Part shown: in pieces, positions 34,432-43,220 of the stretch | Layout of the letters: each line of letters starts with the position of its first letter | Numbering within the stretch: the stretch's first letter is position 1 | Source of the DNA: Bog-756 sp963699055 | GTDB taxonomy: Bacteria; Actinomycetota; Acidimicrobiia; Acidimicrobiales; RAAP-2 | Assembly (NCBI GenBank): GCA_963699055.1 | Contig: CAVOTA010000004.1 | Location: 259,921-323,920, forward strand | DNA: 64,000 nucleotides | Reading direction: 5' to 3' | Notes under the pieces: model-generated | What the model saw: only the letters and a program-made list of their open reading frames with translations | The model's database searches: none | Told to the model about the DNA's origin: nothing | Program-made: the position numbers and the translations under genes

Positions 34432-35676
34432 ATGGAAGGAGATGCACCGGAGCCCGACGGTACCGGGGTCGCCGGGGACGGCGGGGTCGGCGGGGTCGGC
34501 GGAGCCGACGGGGACCCGACCGTCCGGGGCCGCGGGGCGAGCGTGCGGAACCGGAGGTGGGCGGCGACCATGGCCGGCCACGGCACCGACGGGGTGACCC
34601 TCGCCCACCGCGACAGCCACGCCGCCACCGGGACCGCCCTGCCGGCACCGGGCTTCGACCGTGGAGCGCGCGAGGAGCTCGAGCGCACCCAGCTGGCGCC
34701 GGCCGCCACCCGGTCCTCGGGTGCCGGCAACCGGGCCCGGACCGAGGAGGCCGATCCCTGGCGCACGTGCTTCGAGCGGGACCGCGACCGCATCCTGCAC
34801 GCCCCGTCGTTCCGCCGGCTGGCGGGCAAGACCCAGGTCTTCGTCTTCCCCGACGACCACCAGCGGACCCGGCTGACCCACGCCCTCGAGGTCGCCCAGG
34901 TGGCGGTGGGGATCGCCCGGGCCTGCCGACTCAACGTGGCGCTCACCGAGGCGATCGCCCTCGGCCACGACTGCGGTCACGGCCCGGGTGGGCACGCCAG
35001 CGAGGACGCCCTCTCGCCCTACGTCGACGGGGGCTTCGACCACGCCCCGTGGGGGGCGGACGTCTCCCTCGCCTCGTTGAACCTGTGCGAGGAGACCCTC
35101 GACGGCATCCGCAACCACTCGTGGTCGCGGCCGGCACCGTCCACCCCCGAGGGCGAGGTGGTGAGCTGGGCGGACCGGATCGCCTACGTCTGCCACGACT
35201 TCGAGGACGCCGTCCGCAGCGGCATCGTGACCCCGGCGGCGCTTCCCGCCGTGGTCCGCGAACGGTGCGGGGACCGCCGTGGCCGCCAGCTCGGGACGTT
35301 CATCGACGCCATGGTGTCCACCATCCTCACCACCGGCCGGATCGGCATGACCGACCCCCACGCGGAGGCGCTCGCCGCATTCCGGGCGAGCAACTACGAG
35401 CACATCTACCTGCGCCCGAGCTCGGTGGTCCAGGGCGAGGCGGTGGTGGGCGTCCTCCAGGCCCTGGTCGAGCACTTCAGCGACCGGCCCCACCTGATCC
35501 CGGGCGGCGGACCCGGGGACGTCGGACTGAGCGGGGGCGAGCCGGGTGCGGTGCACGCCTCCGTCGCCTACGTGGCCGGCATGACCGACCGCTTCGCCTT
35601 CTCCCAGGCCGTGGCCCTGCTCGGCTGGGACCCGGCCAAGCTCCCGGTCGGGATCGGGGTCACCGGCCGCTTCTGA
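34432..35676 (+). CDS. dgt: deoxyguanosinetriphosphate triphosphohydrolase-like HD protein
   Basis: 414-residue HD-domain protein of the dGTPase family, hydrolysing dNTPs to nucleosides and triphosphate. FRRLAGKTQVF precedes the HD core: RLTHALEVAQVA (His), LGHDCGHGPGGHASE (His-Asp) and WADRIAYVCHDFEDA (final Asp). The start is debatable: ATG 34432 has a CACACT hexamer 6 nt upstream (leaderless-like), giving a 46-residue Gly/Asp-rich leader, whereas ATG 34570 has GGAGGT at 11 nt and starts just before the conserved part. It is divergent from DUF3107. Confidence 0.88.
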   Translation: MEGDAPEPDGTGVAGDGGVGGVGGADGDPTVRGRGASVRNRRWAATMAGHGTDGVTLAHRDSHAATGTALPAPGFDRGAREELERTQLAPAATRSSGAGNRARTEEADPWRTCFERDRDRILHAPSFRRLAGKTQVFVFPDDHQRTRLTHALEVAQVAVGIARACRLNVALTEAIALGHDCGHGPGGHASEDALSPYVDGGFDHAPWGADVSLASLNLCEETLDGIRNHSWSRPAPSTPEGEVVSWADRIAYVCHDFEDAVRSGIVTPAALPAVVRERCGDRRGRQLGTFIDAMVSTILTTGRIGMTDPHAEALAAFRASNYEHIYLRPSSVVQGEAVVGVLQALVEHFSDRPHLIPGGGPGDVGLSGGEPGAVHASVAYVAGMTDRFAFSQAVALLGWDPAKLPVGIGVTGRF

Positions 35677-35756
35677 CCACGGGCGGACGTGCCAGTGCGC
35701 GATGCCCCGGGGGGACGACGCGGCCACGGGCCCGGGGCCCTACCGTCGGCTCCGCA

Positions 35757-36632
35757 TCAGTTCGACAGCCAGGTCACGGTGAACGCCTTGCCGGTGGGGT
35801 CGAGCGCCGAGGTCGACGCCTTGACGATGGTGCCCTTCTTGTTCTTGGTCATGGTGATCTGGCTGGTCGTCAGTCCGGCGCCGTTGACGGGCAGACCGTT
35901 GACCGTCGCTCCGGTGAACGAGACGCTGCCGAAGTCGGCCAGGGGCAACGGCTTGCACTTGCTCGCCACGCACGTGGTCGGGGCCTCGGTGATCCACTCG
36001 GCCGAGGAGTCGGTCGGCACCGGCGTGGACGCCACCTGGGTGGTCGCGTAGGTCCAGTTCCCGACGTCGGTGATCGTCAGGGTGTAGCTGGAGCCCACCC
36101 CGGTGACGCTCGCCGTCAGCACGTCACCGTGCGTCACCGGGTACGTCGAGGGGTTCAGGACCACGAGCGCCGCGGGGTAGAGCTCGAACCATGCGTAGTA
36201 GAGGGGTGCGCTGGGGACCTTCTTCACCTTCTTCGTGCAGTCGGCGTCGGTGCCGATCTGCTCCACCGTGGGGTCCGTCGACTGGAAGCCGTCGATGCCG
36301 ACCCAGAAGGCCGACTGCTCCAGCTTGGTGCCCGGGCAGGTGACGGTCGGCTCGGTCCACGAGCCGGAGACGCTCGCCACCGCCGCACCGGTCACCGCGT
36401 AGCCCGCCCAGTCGAGCGAGTTGGAGGGGCCGTGGGCACCGTGCGACGTACCGCCGTAGCCCTCGAAGGGTGCCGGCTGTCCGGCTCCGGCCACTGGAGG
36501 TGCCGGTGCGGCCCCGGCCACGGCCACGGACACGGGGGCGGCGGCGAGCGAACCCAGTACCACCACGGCGCCTGCCGCGACGGCCCACCACCTCGTGCCG
36601 ACTCCCCGGCTGCCCCTGCTCATGGATCCCAT
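35757..36632 (-). CDS. secreted peptidase G1 (eqolisin) family protein
   Basis: 291 residues. A signal peptide (WWAVAAGAVVVLGSLAAAPVSVAVAGA) is followed by a Pro/Ala/Gly spacer and a beta-sandwich domain of the glutamic peptidase G1 family. Landmarks are LDWAGYAVTG, GSWTEPTVTC, SAFWVGIDGF, TVEQIGTD with the probable catalytic Gln, AWFELYPA, and SSAEWITEAP with the probable catalytic Glu. The ATG at 36632 has AGGAG at 9 nt. Family members are acid endopeptidases; activity is inferred only. It is isolated from its neighbours. Confidence 0.85.
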   Translation of the reverse strand: MGSMSRGSRGVGTRWWAVAAGAVVVLGSLAAAPVSVAVAGAAPAPPVAGAGQPAPFEGYGGTSHGAHGPSNSLDWAGYAVTGAAVASVSGSWTEPTVTCPGTKLEQSAFWVGIDGFQSTDPTVEQIGTDADCTKKVKKVPSAPLYYAWFELYPAALVVLNPSTYPVTHGDVLTASVTGVGSSYTLTITDVGNWTYATTQVASTPVPTDSSAEWITEAPTTCVASKCKPLPLADFGSVSFTGATVNGLPVNGAGLTTSQITMTKNKKGTIVKASTSALDPTGKAFTVTWLSN

Positions 36633-37002
36633 CGTGCCACGCTCCTGCTCGCCCCGGTACTGCACCTGCCGGACCCGCTGTTCCCGGCGCCACCACACCC
36701 GCCGACCCCCTACCCGTCGGCGGTCCCCGTCCCCACCCGACACACGGCGTCGGGTGCCCGTGTCACGGCTGGCCGGTACCTGACGGGTCTCCGGCACATC
36801 CCCTCACGACATCGGTACCTCGGGCTCGCGCCCTTCGAAGGTGCAGCGGCCGGTACTCCACCCTGATCAACGGGGGACGCCCGGATTCCATTACCGTCGC
36901 CGACGGTCGCCGGCCCACCCTCCCCCGTACCCCAGTGCGGTCCACACCTGTTGCCCCCGTCCCCCGGGACCGGGCCGGTCATTCCGTCAGTCAGTCAGTC
37001 AG
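36633..37002. other. intergenic region between G1 peptidase and yccF
   Basis: 370 nt without a gene. It carries the peptidase leader near 36640 and a (GTCA)6 microsatellite at the far end that runs over the yccF stop. Nothing else is recognised. Confidence 0.5.
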
Positions 37003-37009
37003 TCAGTCA
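36986..37009. repeat. (GTCA)6 microsatellite over yccF stop
   Basis: Six perfect GTCA units. On the minus strand the yccF stop TGA (37003-37005) lies inside, so changes in copy number after it would not alter the protein. Confidence 0.95.
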
Positions 37010-37401
37010 CGGTAGAAGGCCCGGGGGTCGTCCGTCGACACGATGTCCTTGCCGAGCGGCGCGATCGCCGCGGCGGCCAGCTTGAAGTCGGCGATCCCCA
37101 GTGGGATCCCGATGACGGTGATGCACAGGAGCACCCCGGTCACGACATGGGCGATCGCCATCCAGAGCCCGGCCAGCAGGAACCACAGCACGTTCCCGAC
37201 GAAGGACGGTGCCCCGGCGTCCGGCCGGGGCACCAGGGTGCGGCCGAACGGCCACAACGTGAACGAGGCCAGACGGAAGCTGGCGATCCCGAAGGGAATG
37301 GTGATGATCAGGATGCACATCACCACGCCGGCGAGTACGTAGCCGAGGGCGAGCCAGAAGCCGCACAGCACGAGCCAGATGACGTTGAGGAGTGTCTTCA
37401 C
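37003..37401 (-). CDS. yccF: YccF family membrane protein
   Basis: 132-residue inner-membrane protein made of two similar halves, each with a pair of hydrophobic segments followed by a PFGxA/PLGxA motif: IITIPFGIASFRLASFTLWPFGR in the first half and VIGIPLGIADFKLAAAAIAPLG in the second. This is the whole YccF (DUF307) family architecture. The start GTG 37401 is placed where the family begins (KTLLNVIWLVL). Function unknown. Confidence 0.88.
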   Translation of the reverse strand: MKTLLNVIWLVLCGFWLALGYVLAGVVMCILIITIPFGIASFRLASFTLWPFGRTLVPRPDAGAPSFVGNVLWFLLAGLWMAIAHVVTGVLLCITVIGIPLGIADFKLAAAAIAPLGKDIVSTDDPRAFYRD

Positions 37402-37527
37402 CCGACCAGCATCGCACCGGAGCCGCACCGGGGCCGGGCGGCCCCGGCTGACGGGACACGTTGAGCGCACCCGGGGCGCACCGTAGAATCCCACCCATCG
37501 GGGCGGAAACCGATCCTGGAGGTGATC

Positions 37528-38895
37528 ATGGTCATACGTGAACATGCTTCGAGACCGCAGGCCGAACCAGCGGGTGCGGGCCCGGAACCGGCGTCGGACG
37601 CCGTACCGGTCGGGGCCGGTGCACCACCCGGCAGCGCTGCGGCCGTGTTCGAGCCGGTCGTCTCCGCACTGGTGCACCGACGCGCACCGGTGCGGTTCAG
37701 CTTCTGGGACGGGAGTGCGCTCGGTCCCGACGAGGTCGTCGGGACGGTGTCGATCCACTCCCCCGACGCCCTCCGGCGCATCGTCTGGGCCCCCGGCGAG
37801 CTGGGCCTGTCCCGGGCCTTCGTGGCCGGCGACCTCTCCGTGGAGGGCGACGTCTTCGAGGTGCTGCGGACCCTGCGCGACGCGTCGCCGTCCGACCTGC
37901 GACGCATCAGTCCCCGCACGGTGGCGGCGACCGTGGCCGCCGCCCGCCGTCTCGGGGTGCTGGGCCCGCCGCTCCCGCCGCCACCCGAGGAGAGCCGGTC
38001 CGCCGGCCGGATCCACTCCCCGGCGCGCGACGCCCGCGCCATCTCCCACCACTACGACGTCGGCAATGACTTCTACGAGCTGGTGCTCGGCCCGAGCTGG
38101 ACCTACTCGTGCGCCCGCTTCGTCACGCCGGCGACGACGCTCGAGGAGGCGCAGGCGGCCAAGTACGAGCTGATCTGTCGGAAGCTCGGCCTGGACGAGC
38201 ACCCCGGGGCACGGCTCCTCGACGTGGGGTGCGGCTGGGGCTCCATGGCCATCCACGCCGCCCGGAACCACGGCGCCAGCGTCGTCGGGGTGGCACTCAG
38301 CCACGAACAGGTCGACAGGGCGAAGGAGCGCGTGCGCGAGGCCGGCCTGGCGGACCGGGTGGAGATCCGGTACCAGGACTACCGGGACCTGCAGGACGAG
38401 CCGTTCGACGCCATCTCGTCGATCGGGATGTTCGAGCACGTCGGGACGGCCCGCACGGCGCAGTACTTCGCCACCCTGCGCCGGTTGCTCTCGCCGACCG
38501 GCCGGCTCCTCAACCATGCCATCTCGTCGCCCGGTGGGTCGAAGCTCGGGAGCCGCACGTTCATCGGTCGCTACGTCTTCCCCGACGGGGAGCTCATCGA
38601 CGTGGGCGAGGTCCTGCTGGCCATGGAGCGTGCCGGGTTCGAGGTCCGCGACGTCGAGTCGCTCCGCGAGCACTACTCGCGCACCCTGCACTGCTGGGTG
38701 GACAACCTCGAGGCCCACTGGGACGAGGCGGTGGCCCTGGTCGGTCGGGCCCGGGCCGATGTCTGGCGCCTGTACATGGCGGGCTCGGCGATCGGGTTCG
38801 ACGACGGCGGCATCGCCGTGCACCAGGTGCTCGGGATCGTGCCCGACGCGGACGGGAGGAGCGGGATGTCCCGGACCCGGGGGGACTGGGGCTGA
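37528..38895 (+). CDS. cyclopropane-fatty-acyl-phospholipid synthase family protein
   Basis: 455-residue SAM-dependent enzyme modifying unsaturated acyl chains of membrane lipids. The N-terminal lipid-binding part is followed by YDVGNDFYELVLGPSWTYSCA, the SAM loop LLDVGCGWGSMAIHAA near residue 230, EHVG, and CWVDNLEAHWD near the end; these are CFA-synthase landmarks including the bicarbonate-site His/Glu/Tyr set. The ATG at 37528 follows a nearly perfect ribosome site GGAGGTGATC. It could be a cyclopropanase or a methyl-branching homologue. Confidence 0.92.
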   Translation: MVIREHASRPQAEPAGAGPEPASDAVPVGAGAPPGSAAAVFEPVVSALVHRRAPVRFSFWDGSALGPDEVVGTVSIHSPDALRRIVWAPGELGLSRAFVAGDLSVEGDVFEVLRTLRDASPSDLRRISPRTVAATVAAARRLGVLGPPLPPPPEESRSAGRIHSPARDARAISHHYDVGNDFYELVLGPSWTYSCARFVTPATTLEEAQAAKYELICRKLGLDEHPGARLLDVGCGWGSMAIHAARNHGASVVGVALSHEQVDRAKERVREAGLADRVEIRYQDYRDLQDEPFDAISSIGMFEHVGTARTAQYFATLRRLLSPTGRLLNHAISSPGGSKLGSRTFIGRYVFPDGELIDVGEVLLAMERAGFEVRDVESLREHYSRTLHCWVDNLEAHWDEAVALVGRARADVWRLYMAGSAIGFDDGGIAVHQVLGIVPDADGRSGMSRTRGDWG

Positions 38896-38944
38896 GCGCG
38901 ACCGTCCGCGGTCCACGGCCACGGCCACGGCCGTCCGTCCCGGA

Positions 38945-40156
38945 CTACCGGACGGTGAGCTCCCGGCGGTAGACGCGGGCCGGGCCCAGGCCGGCGATGG
39001 TGGTGGCCAGCTGGGCGAAGACGGCGGCGGCCTCGCCGTCGGGATCGGCGACCACCACGGGCACACCCTCGTCACCGCCCTCGCGCACGGCGGGGACGAG
39101 CGGGATCCGCCCGAGAAGTGGCACCCCGAGGTCCTCGGAGAGCTGCCGTCCCCCACCGTGGCCGAAGAGCTCGTAGCGGGTGCCGTCGTCCCCGGTGAAC
39201 CAGCTCATGTTCTCGATCACACCCCGCACGGCCAGCTTCAGCTTGCGGGCGGCATAGGCCGAGCGCTGGGCCACCCGTTGGGCGGCCGCCTGCGGGGTGG
39301 TGACCACGAAGACCTCGGTCTTGGTCAGGTACTGTCCCAGCGAGAGCGTGACGTCGCCGGTGCCCGGCGGCATGTCGATCAGCAGGAAGTCGGGCTCGCC
39401 CCAGTAGGCGTCGACCAGGAACTGCTCCAGCGCCTTGTGCAGCATCGGGCCCCGCCAGATCACCGGGGTGTCGTCGGCGACGAAGAACCCCATCGACAGG
39501 CAGCGGACACCGTGCGCCGTCGGCGGCACGACCAGGTCCCCGATGATCAGCGGGTCGGTGGTGATGCCCAGCATCTTCGGCACCGAGAACCCGTAGACGT
39601 CCGCGTCCAGGATGCCCACGTCGTAGCCGGCACGGGTGAGCGCCACCGCCAGGTTCACCGTGACCGAGGACTTGCCGACCCCGCCCTTGCCCGACGAGAT
39701 CCCGAGGATGCGGGTCTTCGACCGGGGCTCCATGAAGCGGTTGGGACGGCCCTCCTCGTGGCCGAGGGCCGCACCGCCGTGCCCGCCGCCGTGGTCGTGG
39801 CCGTGCCCGCCACCGTGGTCGTGGCCGTGGCCGTCGTCGGCGGCGTGCATGACCCCGCCGTCGACGGCGTCGCCGCGGAGGAGCATCCGCAGACGCGCCC
39901 GGGCCTCCTCGTCCATCACCGCCGTCTCCACCAGGACCTCGTCCACCCCACCCAGAGCGGCCACGGCGGCCCGGACCCGGGACTCCAGCTCGTCGATCTG
40001 GGGGTAGCTGGCCACCGGCAGGGCCAGCTGGACGGTGGCCTTCTTGCGCCTGGTCTGGACCCGGCCGACCATCCCCAGCTCACCCAGCGGGCGGCGCAGC
40101 TCGGGGTCGACCACGTGTGCGACCGTGGCGGTGACCTGCGACTCGTCGATGGACAT
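38945..40156 (-). CDS. Mrp/NBP35-type Fe-S cluster carrier ATPase with His-rich linker
   Basis: 403-residue protein: an N-terminal MIP18/DUF59 domain (residues 1-90), a linker very rich in His, Gly and Asp (about 103-132), and a P-loop domain with SSGKGGVGKSSV, DADVYGFS and LIDMPPGTGDV. Such ApbC/Mrp proteins carry Fe-S clusters to apoproteins. The CxxC of the carrier family is not obvious here. The ATG at 40156 has AGGAG at 7 nt. It is divergent from the SufR-like regulator with a 47-nt spacer, consistent with Fe-S-responsive control. Confidence 0.9.
   Translation of the reverse strand: MSIDESQVTATVAHVVDPELRRPLGELGMVGRVQTRRKKATVQLALPVASYPQIDELESRVRAAVAALGGVDEVLVETAVMDEEARARLRMLLRGDAVDGGVMHAADDGHGHDHGGGHGHDHGGGHGGAALGHEEGRPNRFMEPRSKTRILGISSGKGGVGKSSVTVNLAVALTRAGYDVGILDADVYGFSVPKMLGITTDPLIIGDLVVPPTAHGVRCLSMGFFVADDTPVIWRGPMLHKALEQFLVDAYWGEPDFLLIDMPPGTGDVTLSLGQYLTKTEVFVVTTPQAAAQRVAQRSAYAARKLKLAVRGVIENMSWFTGDDGTRYELFGHGGGRQLSEDLGVPLLGRIPLVPAVREGGDEGVPVVVADPDGEAAAVFAQLATTIAGLGPARVYRRELTVR
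39756..39850. repeat. His/Gly-coding repeat in mrp linker
   Basis: Repeated units such as CCGTGGTCGTGGCCGTG, about two long copies plus flanking fragments, encoding GHDHGGGH twice. Confidence 0.8.
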
Positions 40157-40203
40157 GGGTGCACTCCTGAGGGAAACGGGGTCTCCCCGGTAGACTAGGG
40201 GAC
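40157..40203. promoter_or_regulatory. mrp/sufR-like divergent control region
   Basis: 47 nt holding the mrp ribosome site (AGGAG) and, on plus, a TAGACT -10 box at 40191-40196 that lies 7 nt before the GTG at 40204. A GGGG-TCT-CCCC dyad lies at 40178-40188 and could be part of an operator for the regulator; the two transcripts would overlap here. Confidence 0.5.
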
Positions 40204-40950
40204 GTGCAGCACGCCCCGGACAGCGCCGTGGCTCTCGCCGCCTCGGATTCGGACAGCCAGTTCGCCGCGGCGGTGACCGCCGTGACCTCGGCATTCGGCG
40301 ACCCGACGCGCCGGGAGATCTACCTCTTCGTCCGGTCCAATCCCGGGGCCACCGCCTCCGAGGTGGCGGCCCGGTTCTCCCTCCACCCGAACGTCGCCCG
40401 GCACCACCTGGAGCGGCTGGCGGCGGGTGGGTACGTCGAGGTGACCAAGGAGCGGACCGCCGGGAACGGGGCCGGCCGACCGTCCAAGCGCTTCCGCGCC
40501 ATCGGCAACGATCCCACCCTGGACCTCCTGACCCGCCGCGACGACCTCCTCGTCCTGCTGCTCCGGGAGGCCATGCAGATGCTCGGTCCCCAGGCCGCCG
40601 AAGGCATGGCCGAACGGGTGGGCGAGGAGTACGGACGGGCGCTCGCCGGCCAGATGTCGCCGGCCGACAGCCAGCGGTCGCTGCGTACGGCCATGCACGC
40701 CATCGCCGACACGCTCACCGCCCACGGGTTCGCCGCCCACGCCGAGGACCAGGGGTCGACCACCGCCGTGGTGGCCGACAACTGCCCGTTCGGCGACGCC
40801 GCCTCGCAGCACCCGGTGCTGTGTGCCGTCGACCGGGGCATGGTGAAGGGGCTGCTCGCCGGGCTGTGCGGCGACGACCCCGCCGTCGTGCCCGTGGTGC
40901 TGTCGTCGTCCCGCGCCAAGGGCGACGACTCCTGCGCCGCCGTGGTCTGA
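40204..40950 (+). CDS. SufR-like Fe-S sensing transcriptional regulator
   Basis: 248-residue regulator with an N-terminal winged helix (FGDPTRREIYLFV, SLHPNVARHHLERLAAGGYV) and a C-terminal cysteine set: NCPFGD, HPVLCAVD, LAGLCGDD and DDSCAA, with spacings CX12CX14CX21C. SufR proteins sense Fe-S status through such cysteines and repress suf/isc genes. The start is GTG 40204, leaderless. It is followed by a cysteine desulfurase and faces the Mrp carrier, so the local targets are plausible. Which cysteines bind the cluster is inference. Confidence 0.85.
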   Translation: MQHAPDSAVALAASDSDSQFAAAVTAVTSAFGDPTRREIYLFVRSNPGATASEVAARFSLHPNVARHHLERLAAGGYVEVTKERTAGNGAGRPSKRFRAIGNDPTLDLLTRRDDLLVLLLREAMQMLGPQAAEGMAERVGEEYGRALAGQMSPADSQRSLRTAMHAIADTLTAHGFAAHAEDQGSTTAVVADNCPFGDAASQHPVLCAVDRGMVKGLLAGLCGDDPAVVPVVLSSSRAKGDDSCAAVV

Positions 40951-40958
40951 CCGCGTCC

Positions 40959-42140
40959 GTGGCCCGCCACTACCTGGACCACGCCTCCACCACCCCGCTG
41001 CGCCCCGAGTCCCGGGCCGCCATGGACGCATGGGACGAGCTGGGCGTCACCGCCGACCCGGGCCGGGTCCACACCGAGGGCCGGATGGTACGGGTCGCGC
41101 TCGAGGACGCCCGGGACCAGGTCGCCGCGCTGTTCGGGGTGCGGCCACGCCAGGTCGTCCTCACCTCGGGCGGGACGGAGGCGGTAAACGCCGCCGTGTG
41201 GGGTGTGCTCGCCGCCGCCGCTGACGACGACGGTGCCGACGGCACCGGACCGGGTCGGCCGCCGGTGGCCTGCGCCGCCGTCGAGCATTCCGCCGTGCGG
41301 GACGCCTCCGCCCGCCACGGCACCGTCGTGGCGGTCGAGGTCGACGGGGTGGGCCGGATCCGACCCGAGGCGGTGGCGGCGGCCGTCGAGCGGTCCGTCG
41401 CCCGACACGGCCGGGCACCCGTGCTCGTCCACTGCCAGGCCGCCAACCACGAGGTGGGGACGGTCCAGGACGTGGCCGCCGTGGTCGGGTACTGCCACGG
41501 GCTCGGGATCCCGGTCCACGTGGATGCCGCCGCCGCGGTCGGGCACCTCCCGGTCGACCTCGAGGCGTGGGATGCCGACCTGGTGTCGGTGTCCTCGCAC
41601 AAGCTGGGTGGGCCGGCCGGCACGGGGGCACTGCTGCTGCGGCGCGGCCTGCGGATCGACCCGCTGCTGGTGGGTGGCGAGCAGGAGCGGGGGCGCCGGG
41701 CCGGCCTGGAGAACGTGGCCGGCGCCATCGGGTTCGGAGCCGCCGCCGCCGTGCTGGCCGTCCCGGGCCGGCTGGCCGACGAGGCCGGGGACGCACGCCG
41801 CCGCACCGGGCGACTGGCGGCCGCCGCGCTCGCCGTCGACGGCGTGGTCCGCTACGGCGACCCGGTCGACGGCCTGCCGCACCTGGTGTGCGTCGGCGTG
41901 GGTGGCGTCGAGGCGGAACCCGTGCTGCTCGGGCTCGACCAGGCCGGCGTGGCCGCCCACTCGGGATCCTCGTGCTCGTCGGAGTCGCTCGAGCCGTCAC
42001 CCGTCCTCGAGGCCATGGGGGTCGACGGCGAGCGCTCCCTGCGGCTGTCGGTCGGCTGGTCCAGCACCGACGGGGACGTCGAGGCCTTCGAGTCCGCCTT
42101 CGCCGGCGTGGTCGGGCGGCTGCGGGACCTGGCGGGCTGA
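40959..42140 (+). CDS. cysteine desulfurase, NifS/IscS-like
   Basis: 393-residue PLP enzyme that releases sulfur from cysteine for Fe-S or thio-cofactor synthesis. LDHASTTPLRP is the N-terminal signature, TSGGTEAVNAAVWG the PLP phosphate site, CQAANHEVGTVQ the His stacking on PLP, SVSSHKLGGPAGTGAL the Schiff-base Lys, and HSGSSCSS the persulfide Cys loop. The GTG at 40959 is 8 nt after the SufR-like stop, so they form an operon. The order regulator-desulfurase supports an Fe-S role. Confidence 0.93.
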   Translation: MARHYLDHASTTPLRPESRAAMDAWDELGVTADPGRVHTEGRMVRVALEDARDQVAALFGVRPRQVVLTSGGTEAVNAAVWGVLAAAADDDGADGTGPGRPPVACAAVEHSAVRDASARHGTVVAVEVDGVGRIRPEAVAAAVERSVARHGRAPVLVHCQAANHEVGTVQDVAAVVGYCHGLGIPVHVDAAAAVGHLPVDLEAWDADLVSVSSHKLGGPAGTGALLLRRGLRIDPLLVGGEQERGRRAGLENVAGAIGFGAAAAVLAVPGRLADEAGDARRRTGRLAAAALAVDGVVRYGDPVDGLPHLVCVGVGGVEAEPVLLGLDQAGVAAHSGSSCSSESLEPSPVLEAMGVDGERSLRLSVGWSSTDGDVEAFESAFAGVVGRLRDLAG

Positions 42141-42209
42141 GCACGCCCGACCGGCGCCGGACCGCCGGGCCTGGTCGGCCCGCCCCGTCGGGTCACGACC
42201 GGCCGGAAC

Positions 42210-42215
42210 TAGGTT
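42210..42215 (+). promoter_or_regulatory. -10 box, leaderless (quinone oxidoreductase)
   Basis: TAGGTT, 7 nt before the ATG at 42223. Confidence 0.55.
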
Positions 42216-42222
42216 GATCGCC

Positions 42223-43194
42223 ATGCGCGCCGTCGTCTGCAACGAGTTCGGACCCCTCGACCACCTGGTGGTGGAGGAGCGGCCGACGCCGGAGCCCGGG
42301 GAGGCCATGGTGGTCGTCGACGTGGCCGCGGCCGGGGTCAACTTCGTCGACGGTCTGATCTGCGAGGGGAGGTACCAGCTGAAGCCGCCGACGCCGTTCG
42401 TCCCCGGCAGCGAGGTGGCCGGGGTCGTCTCCGCCGTCGGCCCGGGTGCGTCGCCGTGGTCGGTGGGCGACCGGGTGCTGGTGTTCTGCGGGTTCGGCGG
42501 GTTCGCCGAACAGGTGGTGGCGCCCGCGCTGTCGCTGGTGGCGGTGCCCGACTCGGTGGACCTGCCCCGTGCCGCCGCGCTGATCCAGAGCTACTGCACG
42601 ATGCTGTTCACCCTGACCCGGCGGACCTCGGTGGCCCCGGGCGAGTGGGTCCTGGTGCTCGGCGCCGGCGGGGGCATCGGGCTGGCGGCCGTCGACGTGG
42701 CCCGGGCCCTCGGCGCCCGGGTGATCGCCGCCGCCTCCACGTCGGACAAGCTCGACGCCGCCGTGGCGATGGGGGCCGAGGCCACCATCGCCTACGAGGA
42801 GGAGGACCTGAAGGTCCGGGCCCGTGAGCTGTCGGGCGGTGGGGTCGACGTGGTGGTCGACCCGGTCGGCGGCCGCCACTCGGAGCCGGCGCTGCGGGCC
42901 ACCCGGCACCTCGGGCGCTTCTGCGTGATCGGCTTCGCCTCGGGTCCGATCCCGTCCGTCCCGATCAACCAGGTGCTCCTCAACAACCGGACCCTCGTCG
43001 GCGTGGACTGGGGCGGCTGGACCTTCAAGGACCCGCTGGGGAACCGGGCGCTCATCGACGAGCTCATGGGCATGGTGGCGGACGGGCGGCTCCATCCGAC
43101 CGCACCCTCCACCCGGCCCCTGGACGAGGCGGCGGCGGTCATGACGGCGCTGATCGACCGGACGGTCACCGGCAAGGTGGTCCTCGTCCCCTGA
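42223..43194 (+). CDS. NADPH:quinone oxidoreductase (zinc-free MDR family)
   Basis: 323-residue medium-chain reductase of the quinone-oxidoreductase type. N-terminal GroES-like domain with GVNFVDGLICEGRY and PFVPGSEVAGVV, and Rossmann fold with VLVLGAGGGIGLAAVDVA. It lacks the structural and catalytic zinc ligands of alcohol dehydrogenases. Likely substrates are quinones or enoyl/enal compounds. It has its own leaderless promoter, so it is probably not part of the Fe-S operon. Confidence 0.93.
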   Translation: MRAVVCNEFGPLDHLVVEERPTPEPGEAMVVVDVAAAGVNFVDGLICEGRYQLKPPTPFVPGSEVAGVVSAVGPGASPWSVGDRVLVFCGFGGFAEQVVAPALSLVAVPDSVDLPRAAALIQSYCTMLFTLTRRTSVAPGEWVLVLGAGGGIGLAAVDVARALGARVIAAASTSDKLDAAVAMGAEATIAYEEEDLKVRARELSGGGVDVVVDPVGGRHSEPALRATRHLGRFCVIGFASGPIPSVPINQVLLNNRTLVGVDWGGWTFKDPLGNRALIDELMGMVADGRLHPTAPSTRPLDEAAAVMTALIDRTVTGKVVLVP

Positions 43195-43220
43195 TCCGGA
43201 GCGGTGCGCGGGCCGACCGC

